Assembly: GCA_041907665.1 (NCBI GenBank)
Contig: JAYRGW010000044.1
Span: forward strand, 1-30,742
Direction: 5' to 3'
DNA from: JAAYUD01 sp041907665
GTDB lineage: Bacteria > Bacteroidota > Bacteroidia > Bacteroidales > Bacteroidaceae
Length of the DNA stretch: 30,742 nt
Shown here: in pieces, positions 8,264 to 15,196 of the stretch
Layout: each line of letters begins with the position of its first letter
Position numbering within the stretch: the stretch's first letter is position 1
Notes under the pieces: model-generated
Told to the model about the DNA's origin: nothing
The model's input: only the letters and a program-made list of their open reading frames with translations
The model's database searches: none
Position numbers and translations under genes: made by a program

Positions 8264-8971
8264 TTATTTATACAGGAGAAAGATGCACGGAGTTTTTGAT
8301 AAATCCGGAATTCTTTCTCCTTTCCATTCTTTTATAGTCTTCGTACGTATGTATTCATCGGCACAAGTTATGCCTGCTGCAATGCACAACTTTGTTTGCG
8401 GACGGCAATTGTGTAGAATATCATCTATTATTTTGCCATTGCGATAGGGCGTCTCAATAAACAGTTGAGTCTGATGCTCATTGTATATTCTTGTCTCGAG
8501 CATCTTTAGTTTCTTGCTACGTTCGCCGGCTTCGATGGGCAGATAGCCATGGAAAGCAAAGCTTTGTCCGTTGAATCCTGACGCCATGACCGATAGAATA
8601 ATAGACGACGGTCCTACCAGTGGTACTACTCTTAATCCTTTCTTTTGTGCTATTGCTACAACATCGGCACCCGGATCGGCCACTGCAGGACAACCTGCTT
8701 CGGAAATCACGCCCATCGATTCGCCATGTACAAGAGGATTTAGATAACCGGCAATATCGTCGGGCGAAGTATGTTTGTTGAGTGGATAAAACGTCAGAGA
8801 ATCTATGTCGATCGTCTGATCTACTTTCTTCAGAAAGCGTCGGGCCGAACGAACGTCTTCTACAACAAAATGATGAATGCCGAGAATCACCTCCTTGTTA
8901 TACGGAGGAAGTACCGATTCAACGCTAGTATCACCCAGCAAGACGGGGATCAGATAAAGTGCAGTTTCCAT
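8264..8971 (-). CDS. RsmI-like SAM-dependent methyltransferase (tetrapyrrole methylase fold)
   Basis: The 235-residue protein has the tetrapyrrole-methylase/RsmI fold: LIPVLLGD at the N-terminus, GVISEAGCPAVADPGADVV (equivalent to the SAM-binding DAGTPxxxDPG region of RsmI), PLVGPSSIILSVMASGFNGQSFAFHGYLP, and the IETPYRNGKIIDDIL motif. RsmI methylates the 2'-O of C1402 in 16S rRNA. Bacteroidota often carry a second, shorter paralogue of this type whose substrate is less certain, and the divergent N-terminus here (LIPVLLGD rather than the usual start of RsmI) points to that paralogue. It is transcribed from a promoter divergent to the CPBP protease gene. Confidence 0.8.
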   Translation of the reverse strand: METALYLIPVLLGDTSVESVLPPYNKEVILGIHHFVVEDVRSARRFLKKVDQTIDIDSLTFYPLNKHTSPDDIAGYLNPLVHGESMGVISEAGCPAVADPGADVVAIAQKKGLRVVPLVGPSSIILSVMASGFNGQSFAFHGYLPIEAGERSKKLKMLETRIYNEHQTQLFIETPYRNGKIIDDILHNCRPQTKLCIAAGITCADEYIRTKTIKEWKGERIPDLSKTPCIFLLYK

Positions 8972-8992
8972 AATGAATATCTATTGTTGGTG

Positions 8993-9019
8993 CAAAGATA
9001 CGGATTTTTGTGTACCTTT
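8993..9019. promoter_or_regulatory. divergent -7 boxes of the methyltransferase and CPBP genes
   Basis: On the minus strand TATCTTTG (8993-9000) precedes the methyltransferase start at 8971. On the plus strand TACCTTTG (9012-9019) precedes ATG 9044. The two boxes are only 11 bases apart, so the polymerases would compete for the site. The -33 elements are weak on both sides. Confidence 0.6.
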
Positions 9020-9043
9020 GCTTTGTTTTACAATGCGTTCATC

Positions 9044-9823
9044 ATGAAAAAACCTATATTGCTCGTTTTAATATACTTGGGCATTCAGCTTGGCGTTGGA
9101 ATTCTTGAAAATTCCATTATCGTTTTGTATAAGTTAATATTCAAAGTAGACCTTACGCCCTACAACACGCAGTTGCTGTCTGCTTCTTTGGTCTTGTCTA
9201 TGGCTGTAATGCTTATTGTACTGAAACATTACCATCGGTTGCCGATGGATAGAAAGCGTTGGTCGTTTGTATCTTGGCCTTATCTGCTGCTCACTCTGGT
9301 TCTGGCTCTTTCGTTTATCCCTTTGATGGATGGAGTCTCTTCGCTTCTGAAATGGATGCCCGATTTGCTGAAAGGCTCTTTCGACAATATGTCCGGTGGA
9401 TTTTTCGGAATCATTGCCATGACTCTTATAGGCCCCGTATTTGAGGAGGTGCTATTTAGAGGTGCTGTGACCGATATGTTGCTCGCACACTACAGTCCGG
9501 CGAAGGCTATATTCTTTTCGGCTCTTATCTTCGGTGTATTCCACCTCAATCCCGCACAAATTATTCCGGCCATGCTCGGAGGCTTGGTATTGGCTACACT
9601 TTATTACCGCACAGGCAGTCTCGTTCCGGGGATTTTGGTACATATATGTATAAACGGCAGTTCTGTCCTTTTTCAGAACTTTTATAAGAATGCAGATTCC
9701 TTGAGCGATATTATGAATGGTAGGGCTTATGTCATAGTGCTGATTGATGCCGTATTCTTTTTTCTGGCGGCGAGTTATCTTCTAAAGCGAATCACCGATA
9801 AGAAAATAAATAAGCCCAATTGA
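9044..9823 (+). CDS. CPBP-family intramembrane glutamic endopeptidase
   Basis: The 259-residue integral membrane protein from ATG 9044 starts MKKPILLVLIYLG. An open frame runs further upstream but overlaps the methyltransferase gene and the promoter. It has about seven hydrophobic segments and the three Abi/CPBP motifs: EEVLFRG (Glu134-Glu135...Arg139), FGVFHLN (His167), and HICIN (His200, Asn204). CPBP proteins are relatives of Rce1 prenyl proteases; bacterial members act in bacteriocin immunity or membrane-protein processing, but most have no assigned substrate. No bacteriocin-like ORF is seen next to it. Its stop codon is embedded in the downstream terminator hairpin. Confidence 0.9.
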   Translation: MKKPILLVLIYLGIQLGVGILENSIIVLYKLIFKVDLTPYNTQLLSASLVLSMAVMLIVLKHYHRLPMDRKRWSFVSWPYLLLTLVLALSFIPLMDGVSSLLKWMPDLLKGSFDNMSGGFFGIIAMTLIGPVFEEVLFRGAVTDMLLAHYSPAKAIFFSALIFGVFHLNPAQIIPAMLGGLVLATLYYRTGSLVPGILVHICINGSSVLFQNFYKNADSLSDIMNGRAYVIVLIDAVFFFLAASYLLKRITDKKINKPN

Positions 9824-9844
9824 CTTTGTAAGAAAATTGGGCTT
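9812..9844. terminator. terminator overlapping the CPBP stop codon
   Basis: AAGCCCAATT (9812-9821) pairs perfectly with AATTGGGCTT (9835-9844) around a 13-nt loop. The TGA stop (9821-9823) starts in the last base of the left arm, and the nagB gene converges from the other side 24 bases on. No long T-run follows, so it may also act as an mRNA 3' stabiliser. Confidence 0.7.
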
Positions 9845-9868
9845 ATCTGATAAGTTTATCGTTATAGG

Positions 9869-10675
9869 TTATAGCGATTCGGGATCAAGATGAGCTGCTT
9901 CGATATCCTTGAAGTAGCGATATGTACCCACTTTTAACTCTTCTGTGGCAGCGTCGTCGCAAACGATGATGCCGTGTTCGTGATTCTGCAAAGCGCTGAT
10001 AGTCCACATCTGTGTAATCCCACCTTCTACCGCATGATAAAGGGCACGAGCCTTGTTGTGACCATTCACGATAATCATCACCTCTTTGGCAGCAAGTACT
10101 GTTCCTACTCCGACTGTGAGCGCTGTTTTGGGCACTTTGTTGATGTCGTTGTCGAAGAACCGCGAATTGGCAATGATCGTATCGGTTGTCAACGTCTTCT
10201 GGCGGGTACGCGAGTTAAGCGAAGAACCCGGTTCGTTGAAAGCGATATGTCCATCGGGGCCGATGCCGCCCATGAACAAGTCTATACCACCGTACGATTT
10301 AATCTTTTCTTCGTATTCGGCGCACTCTTTATCCAAATCGTTGGCGTTCCCGTTCAAGATGTTCGTATTTTCGGGTTTGATATCTATGTGACTGAAGAAA
10401 TTGTTCCACATAAAGGAGTAATAACTTTCCGGATGTTGCTTTGGAAGTCCTACGTATTCATCCATGTTGAAAGTAACTACGTTTTGGAACGATACCTTTC
10501 CACTTTTATTCAAAGCAATCAGTTCACGATACATGCCCAGCGGAGAAGAACCTGTAGGGCAACCCAATACAAAAGGTTTGGCCTCGGTAGGTCTCGCAGC
10601 ATTAATTTTGGAAGCGACATAATGTGCCGCCCATTTCGATACGGATTCGTAATCCGGCTCTATAATCAATCTCAT
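9869..10675 (-). CDS. nagB: glucosamine-6-phosphate deaminase
   Basis: The 268-residue enzyme (EC 3.5.99.6) converts glucosamine-6-phosphate to fructose-6-phosphate and ammonia, feeding amino sugars into glycolysis. Residues match the E. coli active site at the same numbering: Asp72 in FNMDEYVGLP, and Asp141, His143 and Glu148 in GGIGPDGHIAFNEPGSS. The phosphate loop GCPTGSSPLGMY lies at 38-49. Length and both ends are normal for the family. It lies 43 bases behind the flavodiiron gene on the same strand with no clear promoter between, so partial co-transcription is possible although the functions are unrelated. Confidence 0.97.
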   Translation of the reverse strand: MRLIIEPDYESVSKWAAHYVASKINAARPTEAKPFVLGCPTGSSPLGMYRELIALNKSGKVSFQNVVTFNMDEYVGLPKQHPESYYSFMWNNFFSHIDIKPENTNILNGNANDLDKECAEYEEKIKSYGGIDLFMGGIGPDGHIAFNEPGSSLNSRTRQKTLTTDTIIANSRFFDNDINKVPKTALTVGVGTVLAAKEVMIIVNGHNKARALYHAVEGGITQMWTISALQNHEHGIIVCDDAATEELKVGTYRYFKDIEAAHLDPESL

Positions 10676-10718
10676 GGCGAAAAATTTTAATATATTTGTT
10701 TGCTTAAGTTTGTTCTAA

Positions 10719-11924
10719 TTATTTTCGGTCTTTCTTCAATCTGTCGGCCATTGCCTTTCCCAAGGCATAACACTGTTCCAGCGTTGTGTCTCTTATAGCC
10801 TGTTTCATCTCAACCGGATTGCCAACAATCTCCATCTTGCTCTTTTCTGCCCATTCGCCCATTCGTCTAACGGCAGCTCCTGCCCATGTGAACGAACCGA
10901 AATAGCCGAAATAGTGGTTCTTTATTTCGCGGACAGATATTTTGCTGAGCAATGACTCTATGTCCGGGTATATCTGATTGCAATAAGTGGGACAACCCAC
11001 GATGAGGCCTTTGTACTTAAATATATCCATTAGGATGAAGGAAGAAGATGCTTTGCTCACATCATAGATTACCACGTTGCGTATGCCTTCGGAGCTTATA
11101 GCTTCGGCAACGGCCTCTGCCATCTCTTCGGTATGACCATACATGCTGCCATAGGCAATTACAACACCTTCGTCGGTATCATAACGGCTCATTCGGTCGT
11201 AAAGTCCAACGATTTCGTCTAACTTTTCTTCCCACACAGGCCCGTGTGTGCTGCATATCATCTTTATTTCTATATCTTTCAGCTTTTGTAGGGCTGCCTG
11301 TACAGGCGATCCATATTTGCCTACTATATTCGAATAGTAACGAATCATCTCATCTCTAAAATGGTCTACGTTCATACAATGGTCTATTACACCACCGTCG
11401 AGGGTCCCGTAGCTGCCAAAAGCATCTCCCGAGAACAATATTCCGTTGCTTTCGTCAAAAGTCATCATGGTTTCGGGCCAATGTACCATTGGAGTCAAAA
11501 AGAAGCGCAACGTGTGCTTGCCGAGCGAGAGGAAGTCGCCGTGTATCACTTCGTAGCGGTCGCCCGAAATGCCATAATAGCCTTCGACCATACCGAAAGT
11601 CTGCTTGTTGCCTACGATAATAATGTCCGGATAGGCCTGTCTCACTAATCTGATAGCACCCGAGTGATCGGGCTCCATGTGGTTGATTATTAAATAATTT
11701 ATGGGTCTGTCTCCGATTATCTTTTTGATACTGGCCAGATAACGCTCGAAGAAGCAAACGTCGACGGTATCAACCAGCGCGATCATTTCGTCGACAATCA
11801 GATAAGAATTATAAGATACCCCATAAGGCAATGGCCACATTTGTTCAAACAGTTCTTTATGGCGGTCATTGACGCCTACATAGTATATATCGCTTTTAAT
11901 TTCTCTATTCTGCTTCATTTTCAA
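10719..11924 (-). CDS. flavodiiron protein (FprA-type A-flavoprotein)
   Basis: The 401-residue cytoplasmic protein has an N-terminal metallo-beta-lactamase-fold di-iron domain and a C-terminal flavodoxin domain. All expected iron ligands are present: His82, Glu84, Asp86 and His87 (NHMEPDHSG), His148 (MVHWPE), Asp167 (FSGDAFG) and His227 (STHGPVW). The flavodoxin part (~255-395) has the FMN phosphate loop AYGSMYGHTEEMA and GSFTWAGAAVRRM. Such proteins reduce O2 to water and/or NO to N2O, protecting anaerobes from oxygen or nitrosative stress. No rubredoxin or NAD(P)H-flavin-reductase domain is fused, so an external electron donor is needed. It has a full promoter at 11951-11982. Confidence 0.95.
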   Translation of the reverse strand: MKMKQNREIKSDIYYVGVNDRHKELFEQMWPLPYGVSYNSYLIVDEMIALVDTVDVCFFERYLASIKKIIGDRPINYLIINHMEPDHSGAIRLVRQAYPDIIIVGNKQTFGMVEGYYGISGDRYEVIHGDFLSLGKHTLRFFLTPMVHWPETMMTFDESNGILFSGDAFGSYGTLDGGVIDHCMNVDHFRDEMIRYYSNIVGKYGSPVQAALQKLKDIEIKMICSTHGPVWEEKLDEIVGLYDRMSRYDTDEGVVIAYGSMYGHTEEMAEAVAEAISSEGIRNVVIYDVSKASSSFILMDIFKYKGLIVGCPTYCNQIYPDIESLLSKISVREIKNHYFGYFGSFTWAGAAVRRMGEWAEKSKMEIVGNPVEMKQAIRDTTLEQCYALGKAMADRLKKDRK

Positions 11925-11950
11925 ATCGCTATACTTTATGTTTTAGTATA

Positions 11951-11982
11951 CAAAGATAGTGCAAGCCGAGAGCAATAGCAAA
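11951..11982 (-). promoter_or_regulatory. full Bacteroidetes promoter for the flavodiiron gene
   Basis: On the minus strand TTTG (11979-11982), a 20-base spacer and TATCTTTG (11951-11958) match the -33/-7 consensus exactly. It is 26 bases before the ATG at 11922-11924, giving a short leader. This is the best promoter match in the window. Confidence 0.8.
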
Positions 11983-12001
11983 ATAAAAATCATTAATTTT
12001 T

Positions 12002-12058
12002 CTATTCTGCCTTGTTCTGCGCCTTCTGGTTGATGATAAAAGACTTATAGGCCACCAC
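12002..12058 (-). pseudogene. possible coding remnant or 18-codon micro-ORF
   Basis: On the minus strand the frame from 12073 down to the TAG at 12002-12004 is open and reads EYQKVVAYKSFIINQKAQNKAE. It uses GC-ending codons (GCC, AAG, ATC, AAC, CAG) like the real genes and unlike the AT-rich intergenic DNA. The possible start is GTG 12056-12058. It lies upstream of the flavodiiron promoter. It may be the tail of a lost gene, a small peptide gene, or chance. Confidence 0.25.
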
Positions 12059-12070
12059 TTTTTGATATTC

Positions 12071-12118
12071 ATGCTATTTTTAGAAACTATTAGCATCATT
12101 ACAAGATTGTTTATGCTA
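12071..12118. repeat. three ATGCTA/TAGCAT elements upstream of the radical SAM gene
   Basis: ATGCTA at 12071-12076, TAGCAT at 12091-12096 (its inverse) and ATGCTA at 12113-12118 sit around the -35 to -80 zone of the gene's promoter. The first pair can form a 6-bp hairpin, and the third overlaps the -7 box. The spacing is near 20 bases, so a regulator site is possible. Confidence 0.3.
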
Positions 12119-12124
12119 ACTTTG
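12117..12124 (+). promoter_or_regulatory. -7 box (TAACTTTG) for the radical SAM gene
   Basis: TAACTTTG fits TAnnTTTG and is 24 bases before ATG 12149. No convincing -33 element is present 19-21 bases upstream, which suggests dependence on an activator or a weak promoter. Confidence 0.55.
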
Positions 12125-12148
12125 CAATCACTTAAAACATATATTGAT

Positions 12149-12922
12149 ATGACAGTAATTTTTCCATCCCCCATATTCGGCCCCATCCATTCACGGCGTT
12201 TGGGTGTGTCGCTTGGTATTAATTTGATGCCCGGTGACGGTAAAATTTGTACGTTCGACTGCATCTATTGCGAATGCGGCTTTAATGCAGACCACCGTGT
12301 GAAGACTCCGCGTCCTACGAGAGAGGAAGTTGCGCAAGCACTCGAAAATAAATTGAAAGATATGCAGGCCAACGGTCCTAAACCCGATGTGTTGACTTTT
12401 GCCGGTAATGGCGAACCCACGGCCCATCCACACTTTCCGGAGATCATAGAAGATACGTTGATGCTTCGTGATAAGTATTTTCCTCAAGCCAAAGTCAGCG
12501 TATTGAGTAATTCTACGTTTATAGCTCGTCCCGCTGTGTTCAATGCGCTCCTCAAGGTAGACAATAATATTTTGAAACTAGATACGGTGAGCGATAAGTA
12601 TATTAGAATGGTCAATCGCCCAACGGGTAAGTACGAACTGCAATCCATCATCGAACGTCTGAAAGCTTTCGAAGGACATTGTATTATTCAAACCATGTTC
12701 ATGAAAGGTAGCATCAATGGAACAGATGTTGACAACACTTCAGACGAATATGTATTGCCGTGGCTTCGTGTAGTGAAAGAGATAGCTCCAAGTATGGTAA
12801 TGATTTATACCATCGATAGGGAAACTCCCGATCAGGACTTGCGCAAAGCGACTCCCGAAGAACTCGACCATATCGTGGCATTGATAGAGAAAGAGGGCAT
12901 TCCCGCTTCGGCGTCCTATTAG
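12149..12922 (+). CDS. radical SAM protein of unknown substrate
   Basis: The 257-residue protein from ATG 12149 starts MTVIFPSPIFGPIHSRRLG. The open frame upstream crosses the promoter and is discarded. Cys34, Cys38 and Cys41 (CTFDCIYC) form the CxxxCxxC motif that holds the [4Fe-4S] cluster used to cleave S-adenosylmethionine. TFAGNGEPTAHPHF is the GGE-like SAM-contact motif, and LSNST plus KLDTVSDKY continue the partial TIM barrel. The PIHSRRLGVSLGINLMP stretch is typical of the small-protein radical SAM group related to Mo-cofactor/tRNA-wybutosine-like enzymes. There is no SPASM extension; the protein ends shortly after the barrel. The gene neighbours do not reveal the substrate. Confidence 0.85.
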   Translation: MTVIFPSPIFGPIHSRRLGVSLGINLMPGDGKICTFDCIYCECGFNADHRVKTPRPTREEVAQALENKLKDMQANGPKPDVLTFAGNGEPTAHPHFPEIIEDTLMLRDKYFPQAKVSVLSNSTFIARPAVFNALLKVDNNILKLDTVSDKYIRMVNRPTGKYELQSIIERLKAFEGHCIIQTMFMKGSINGTDVDNTSDEYVLPWLRVVKEIAPSMVMIYTIDRETPDQDLRKATPEELDHIVALIEKEGIPASASY

Positions 12923-13004
12923 TCTCTCTCCATAGTTTTGTGGCATATATTTTCGGATCGATAGATCGTTGAGAGTAAAAAGCAAAATTCTTGTAGAATA
13001 TTGA

Positions 13005-13043
13005 CATGTACTGAATAAGTTTGTGTCAACTTATTCAGTCATG
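13005..13043. repeat. long inverted repeat downstream of the radical SAM gene
   Basis: ACTGAATAAGTT (13010-13021) pairs with AACTTATTCAGT (13028-13039) around a 6-nt loop. CATG on each side extends the stem past a one-base bulge. TTGACA (13001-13006) and TGTCAA (13024-13029) offer a competing pairing. There is no T-run, so a rho-independent terminator is unlikely. It may be an operator, an mRNA-end structure or a remnant of an insertion. Confidence 0.6.
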
Positions 13044-13157
13044 TTGGTTGTGCTTTGTCTACTGCTTTAGGTCTAATGATGTCAAAATAGAACGCCTTTA
13101 AACTTGATGCATCACAAATATTTATATGTTTATATATATCGTGAAAATATAAATTAT

Positions 13158-13165
13158 TATCTTTG
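13158..13165 (+). promoter_or_regulatory. -7 box (TATCTTTG) for the ABC-F gene
   Basis: TATCTTTG fits the consensus and places transcription start near 13172, leaving a ~130-nt leader before ATG 13303. That is far longer than the leaders of neighbouring genes. The -33 region is AT-rich without a clear TTTG. Confidence 0.65.
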
Positions 13166-13188
13166 CATCCAAACATAAAAATATTCCG

Positions 13189-13206
13189 ATGAGAATTAAT
13201 AATTAA
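13189..13206 (+). CDS. putative five-codon leader peptide (MRINN)
   Basis: ATG AGA ATT AAT AAT TAA starts about 17 bases after the predicted transcription start, in an A-rich initiation context like the real genes here. Its last codons are part of the 13198-13210 arm that pairs with the ABC-F initiation region. A ribosome on this ORF would therefore break that stem. The call rests on position and pairing only. Confidence 0.4.
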   Translation: MRINN

Positions 13207-13293
13207 TAGCCGGTTTATATTAAACCTATTCTGTGAATTAAGAAAATAGTTTTCGGTTTAAGTAGCCTTCCAACGAGGTTGCTATTAATTATT
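13198..13293 (+). promoter_or_regulatory. candidate translational attenuator of the ABC-F gene
   Basis: AATAATTAATAGC (13198-13210) is perfectly complementary to GCTATTAATTATT (13281-13293), which ends 9 bases before ATG 13303. Between them GGTTTA (13212-13217), TAAACC (13221-13226) and a second GGTTTA (13255-13260) allow two mutually exclusive hairpins. TAGCCT (13263-13268) can compete for AGG (13275-13277) and GCTA (13281-13284). This resembles the switchable leaders of inducible resistance genes. No ligand aptamer fold is recognised. Confidence 0.5.
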
Positions 13294-13302
13294 TATCATA
13301 AC

Positions 13303-14907
13303 ATGAGTATTATTCTTAGTGATGTTTCGTATCACTATCCCAATGCTAACTGTCTGTTTGAACATATTAATCTTTCTGTCGCTTGTTGCGAAAAAATTTC
13401 CGTCATTGGTGCTAATGGAACGGGTAAATCTACGTTGTTGAGGTTGATGTTCGGTTCTCTAATACCTTCTTGTGGGGCTATTCGAAGTTCATCCATGCCT
13501 TATTATATTCCACAGCAATTTGATTTTCGAGGTCAACGCATTTCTGATATTCTGGGAGTTTCCGAGAAGATAGAAGCATTTCATCGTATATGCGAGGGCA
13601 GCACGGATCTGCGCTTTTACGATAAACTTGCCGACGATTGGGACATTGAGTCTAGATGTCGTTCGGCCCTCGATTTCTGGGGATTGCCAAATGTCGATCT
13701 ACGATTGCCTGTAGACGAACTGAGTGGGGGAGAGAAAACAAAAGTACATCTGGCAGGTTTGTTGATTCATAAGCCGGATATTATTCTCTTGGATGAACCA
13801 ACGAATCATCTGGATGAAAACAGTAGAGGAAAATTTTATGATTATATTGTGGCTAGTAAGGCTACTGTCGTAGTGGTAAGTCATGATGTCGCTTTATTGA
13901 ATCTGTTGGGAGTTGTATACGAACTTTCAAGCAAAGGCATTAGAAGATATGGAGGAAATTATTCTTTCTATAAGGAACAAAAGGAAATTGAAAGACAAGC
14001 TCTGACGAGGCGAATAGATTCGGAGGAAAAAATATTGCATTTGGCTCAAACGGTAGCTCGGAAGTCGAAAGAACGGCAAGAGAAGAGAGCTGTTCGTGGG
14101 GGAAAAACAGTTTCCGGAATTCCACGTATCGCCTTGAATGGAAGGAGGGCGAAAGGCGAAAATACTGAATCTAAACTTTCAGAGAGGCACTCTCAAATTA
14201 TTGATAGAAGTGAACAACGTCTGTATGATTTAAAGCAAGAGCAGCAACGGGAGTATGAACTCAAAATTGATATTGAGGATGCTCGGTTGCATAAGAATAA
14301 GATACTGATTACTGCTGTGAATGTTAATTTTGCATACAACAACAACTTGCCGATTTGGCAAGCTCCTCTGGATATAGAAATACGTAGCGGGGAGCGTATT
14401 CGGATAATAGGTGATAACGGAACAGGCAAAACGTCATTGACAAAACTGCTGATGGGCGAACTGATTCCTACAAATGGAACTATAATGCGAGCAGGCTTTT
14501 CGCATATTTATCTTGAACAAGACTATAGCCAAGTAAACAGGGATATGACTATATTGGAACTTGCTCAGGAATATAACCGAAACAAGATACCCGATCATGA
14601 GGTAAAGTTGAAACTCAATAGGGCATTGTTCTCTAAAGATACATGGGATAAGAGTTGTCACGCTTTGAGTGGCGGCGAACGAATGAGACTCTACTTCTGT
14701 TGTCTCACGATTTCGACTAGCGTTCCGGATGTAATTGTGCTGGACGAACCGACAAACAATCTAGATTTGTCCGGCCTTTCTATCCTTACTAATACAATTA
14801 AAAAGTATAGAGGAACCCTTATTGTGATTTCTCATGACAGACATTTTATTGAGGAGATAGGAATTACAAGAAGCATTAAGCTAAGCGATAGGGTAGAAGA
14901 GTTGTAA
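13303..14907 (+). CDS. ABC-F family ATPase (ribosome-associated)
   Basis: The 534-residue protein from ATG 13303 starts MSIILSDVSYHYPN. It has two ATP-binding cassettes and no membrane segment, which defines ABC-F. Cassette 1 has Walker A GANGTGKST (36-44), signature LSGGE (140-144) and Walker B ILLDEPTNHLD (~161-171). Cassette 2 has Walker A GDNGTGKTS (370-378), an LSGGE at about 455 and VLDEPTNNLD. The linker between them (~212-325) is charged and helical and contains GIPRIALNGRRAKGEN. ABC-F proteins bind the ribosomal E site; some act in translation, others displace antibiotics from the ribosome. The sequence does not decide which, but the long structured leader fits an inducible ribosome-protection role. 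Both catalytic glutamates are present. Confidence 0.93.
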   Translation: MSIILSDVSYHYPNANCLFEHINLSVACCEKISVIGANGTGKSTLLRLMFGSLIPSCGAIRSSSMPYYIPQQFDFRGQRISDILGVSEKIEAFHRICEGSTDLRFYDKLADDWDIESRCRSALDFWGLPNVDLRLPVDELSGGEKTKVHLAGLLIHKPDIILLDEPTNHLDENSRGKFYDYIVASKATVVVVSHDVALLNLLGVVYELSSKGIRRYGGNYSFYKEQKEIERQALTRRIDSEEKILHLAQTVARKSKERQEKRAVRGGKTVSGIPRIALNGRRAKGENTESKLSERHSQIIDRSEQRLYDLKQEQQREYELKIDIEDARLHKNKILITAVNVNFAYNNNLPIWQAPLDIEIRSGERIRIIGDNGTGKTSLTKLLMGELIPTNGTIMRAGFSHIYLEQDYSQVNRDMTILELAQEYNRNKIPDHEVKLKLNRALFSKDTWDKSCHALSGGERMRLYFCCLTISTSVPDVIVLDEPTNNLDLSGLSILTNTIKKYRGTLIVISHDRHFIEEIGITRSIKLSDRVEEL

Positions 14908-15121
14908 TGGTATACTTTTTGATGGTATTGAAAGAATGATGAAGAGGAGTGCAGTGAATGAAGGGGCGATGGCGTGTAAGTAAATAATTGGATGGTTGAG
15001 AAACAATAAAAATTATTCAGTACAAAAAGTATTTCTATCAAATAAAGTTTATAAATTTGAGGGATCCCGGCTTTTGTTAATGCTCGAGAAGATATTTGGC
15101 GTTGACTATAAACGGATGTGA

Positions 15122-15129
15122 TATCTTTG
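15122..15129 (+). promoter_or_regulatory. -7 box (TATCTTTG) for the nitroreductase gene
   Basis: TATCTTTG lies 67 bases before ATG 15197. TTG at 15102-15104 (17-base spacer) or TTTG at 15095-15098 (23-base spacer) are imperfect -33 candidates. The rest of the 289-base gap after the ABC-F gene shows nothing else recognisable. Confidence 0.55.
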
Positions 15130-15196
15130 TACTGGGCTGTTTGGAATGGTATATCAAATATGGAGTAATAAATACGAATTAATACACACAAAGAAA

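Noticed and set aside
9974..10690. 238-codon plus-strand frame antisense to nagB
   Set aside because: NagB active-site residues match exactly on the minus strand; the plus frame is Phe/Arg-rich and has no motif.
11929..12264. 111-codon minus-strand frame across the flavodiiron/radical SAM intergenic region
   Set aside because: It runs over both divergent promoters and antisense to the conserved start of the radical SAM protein.
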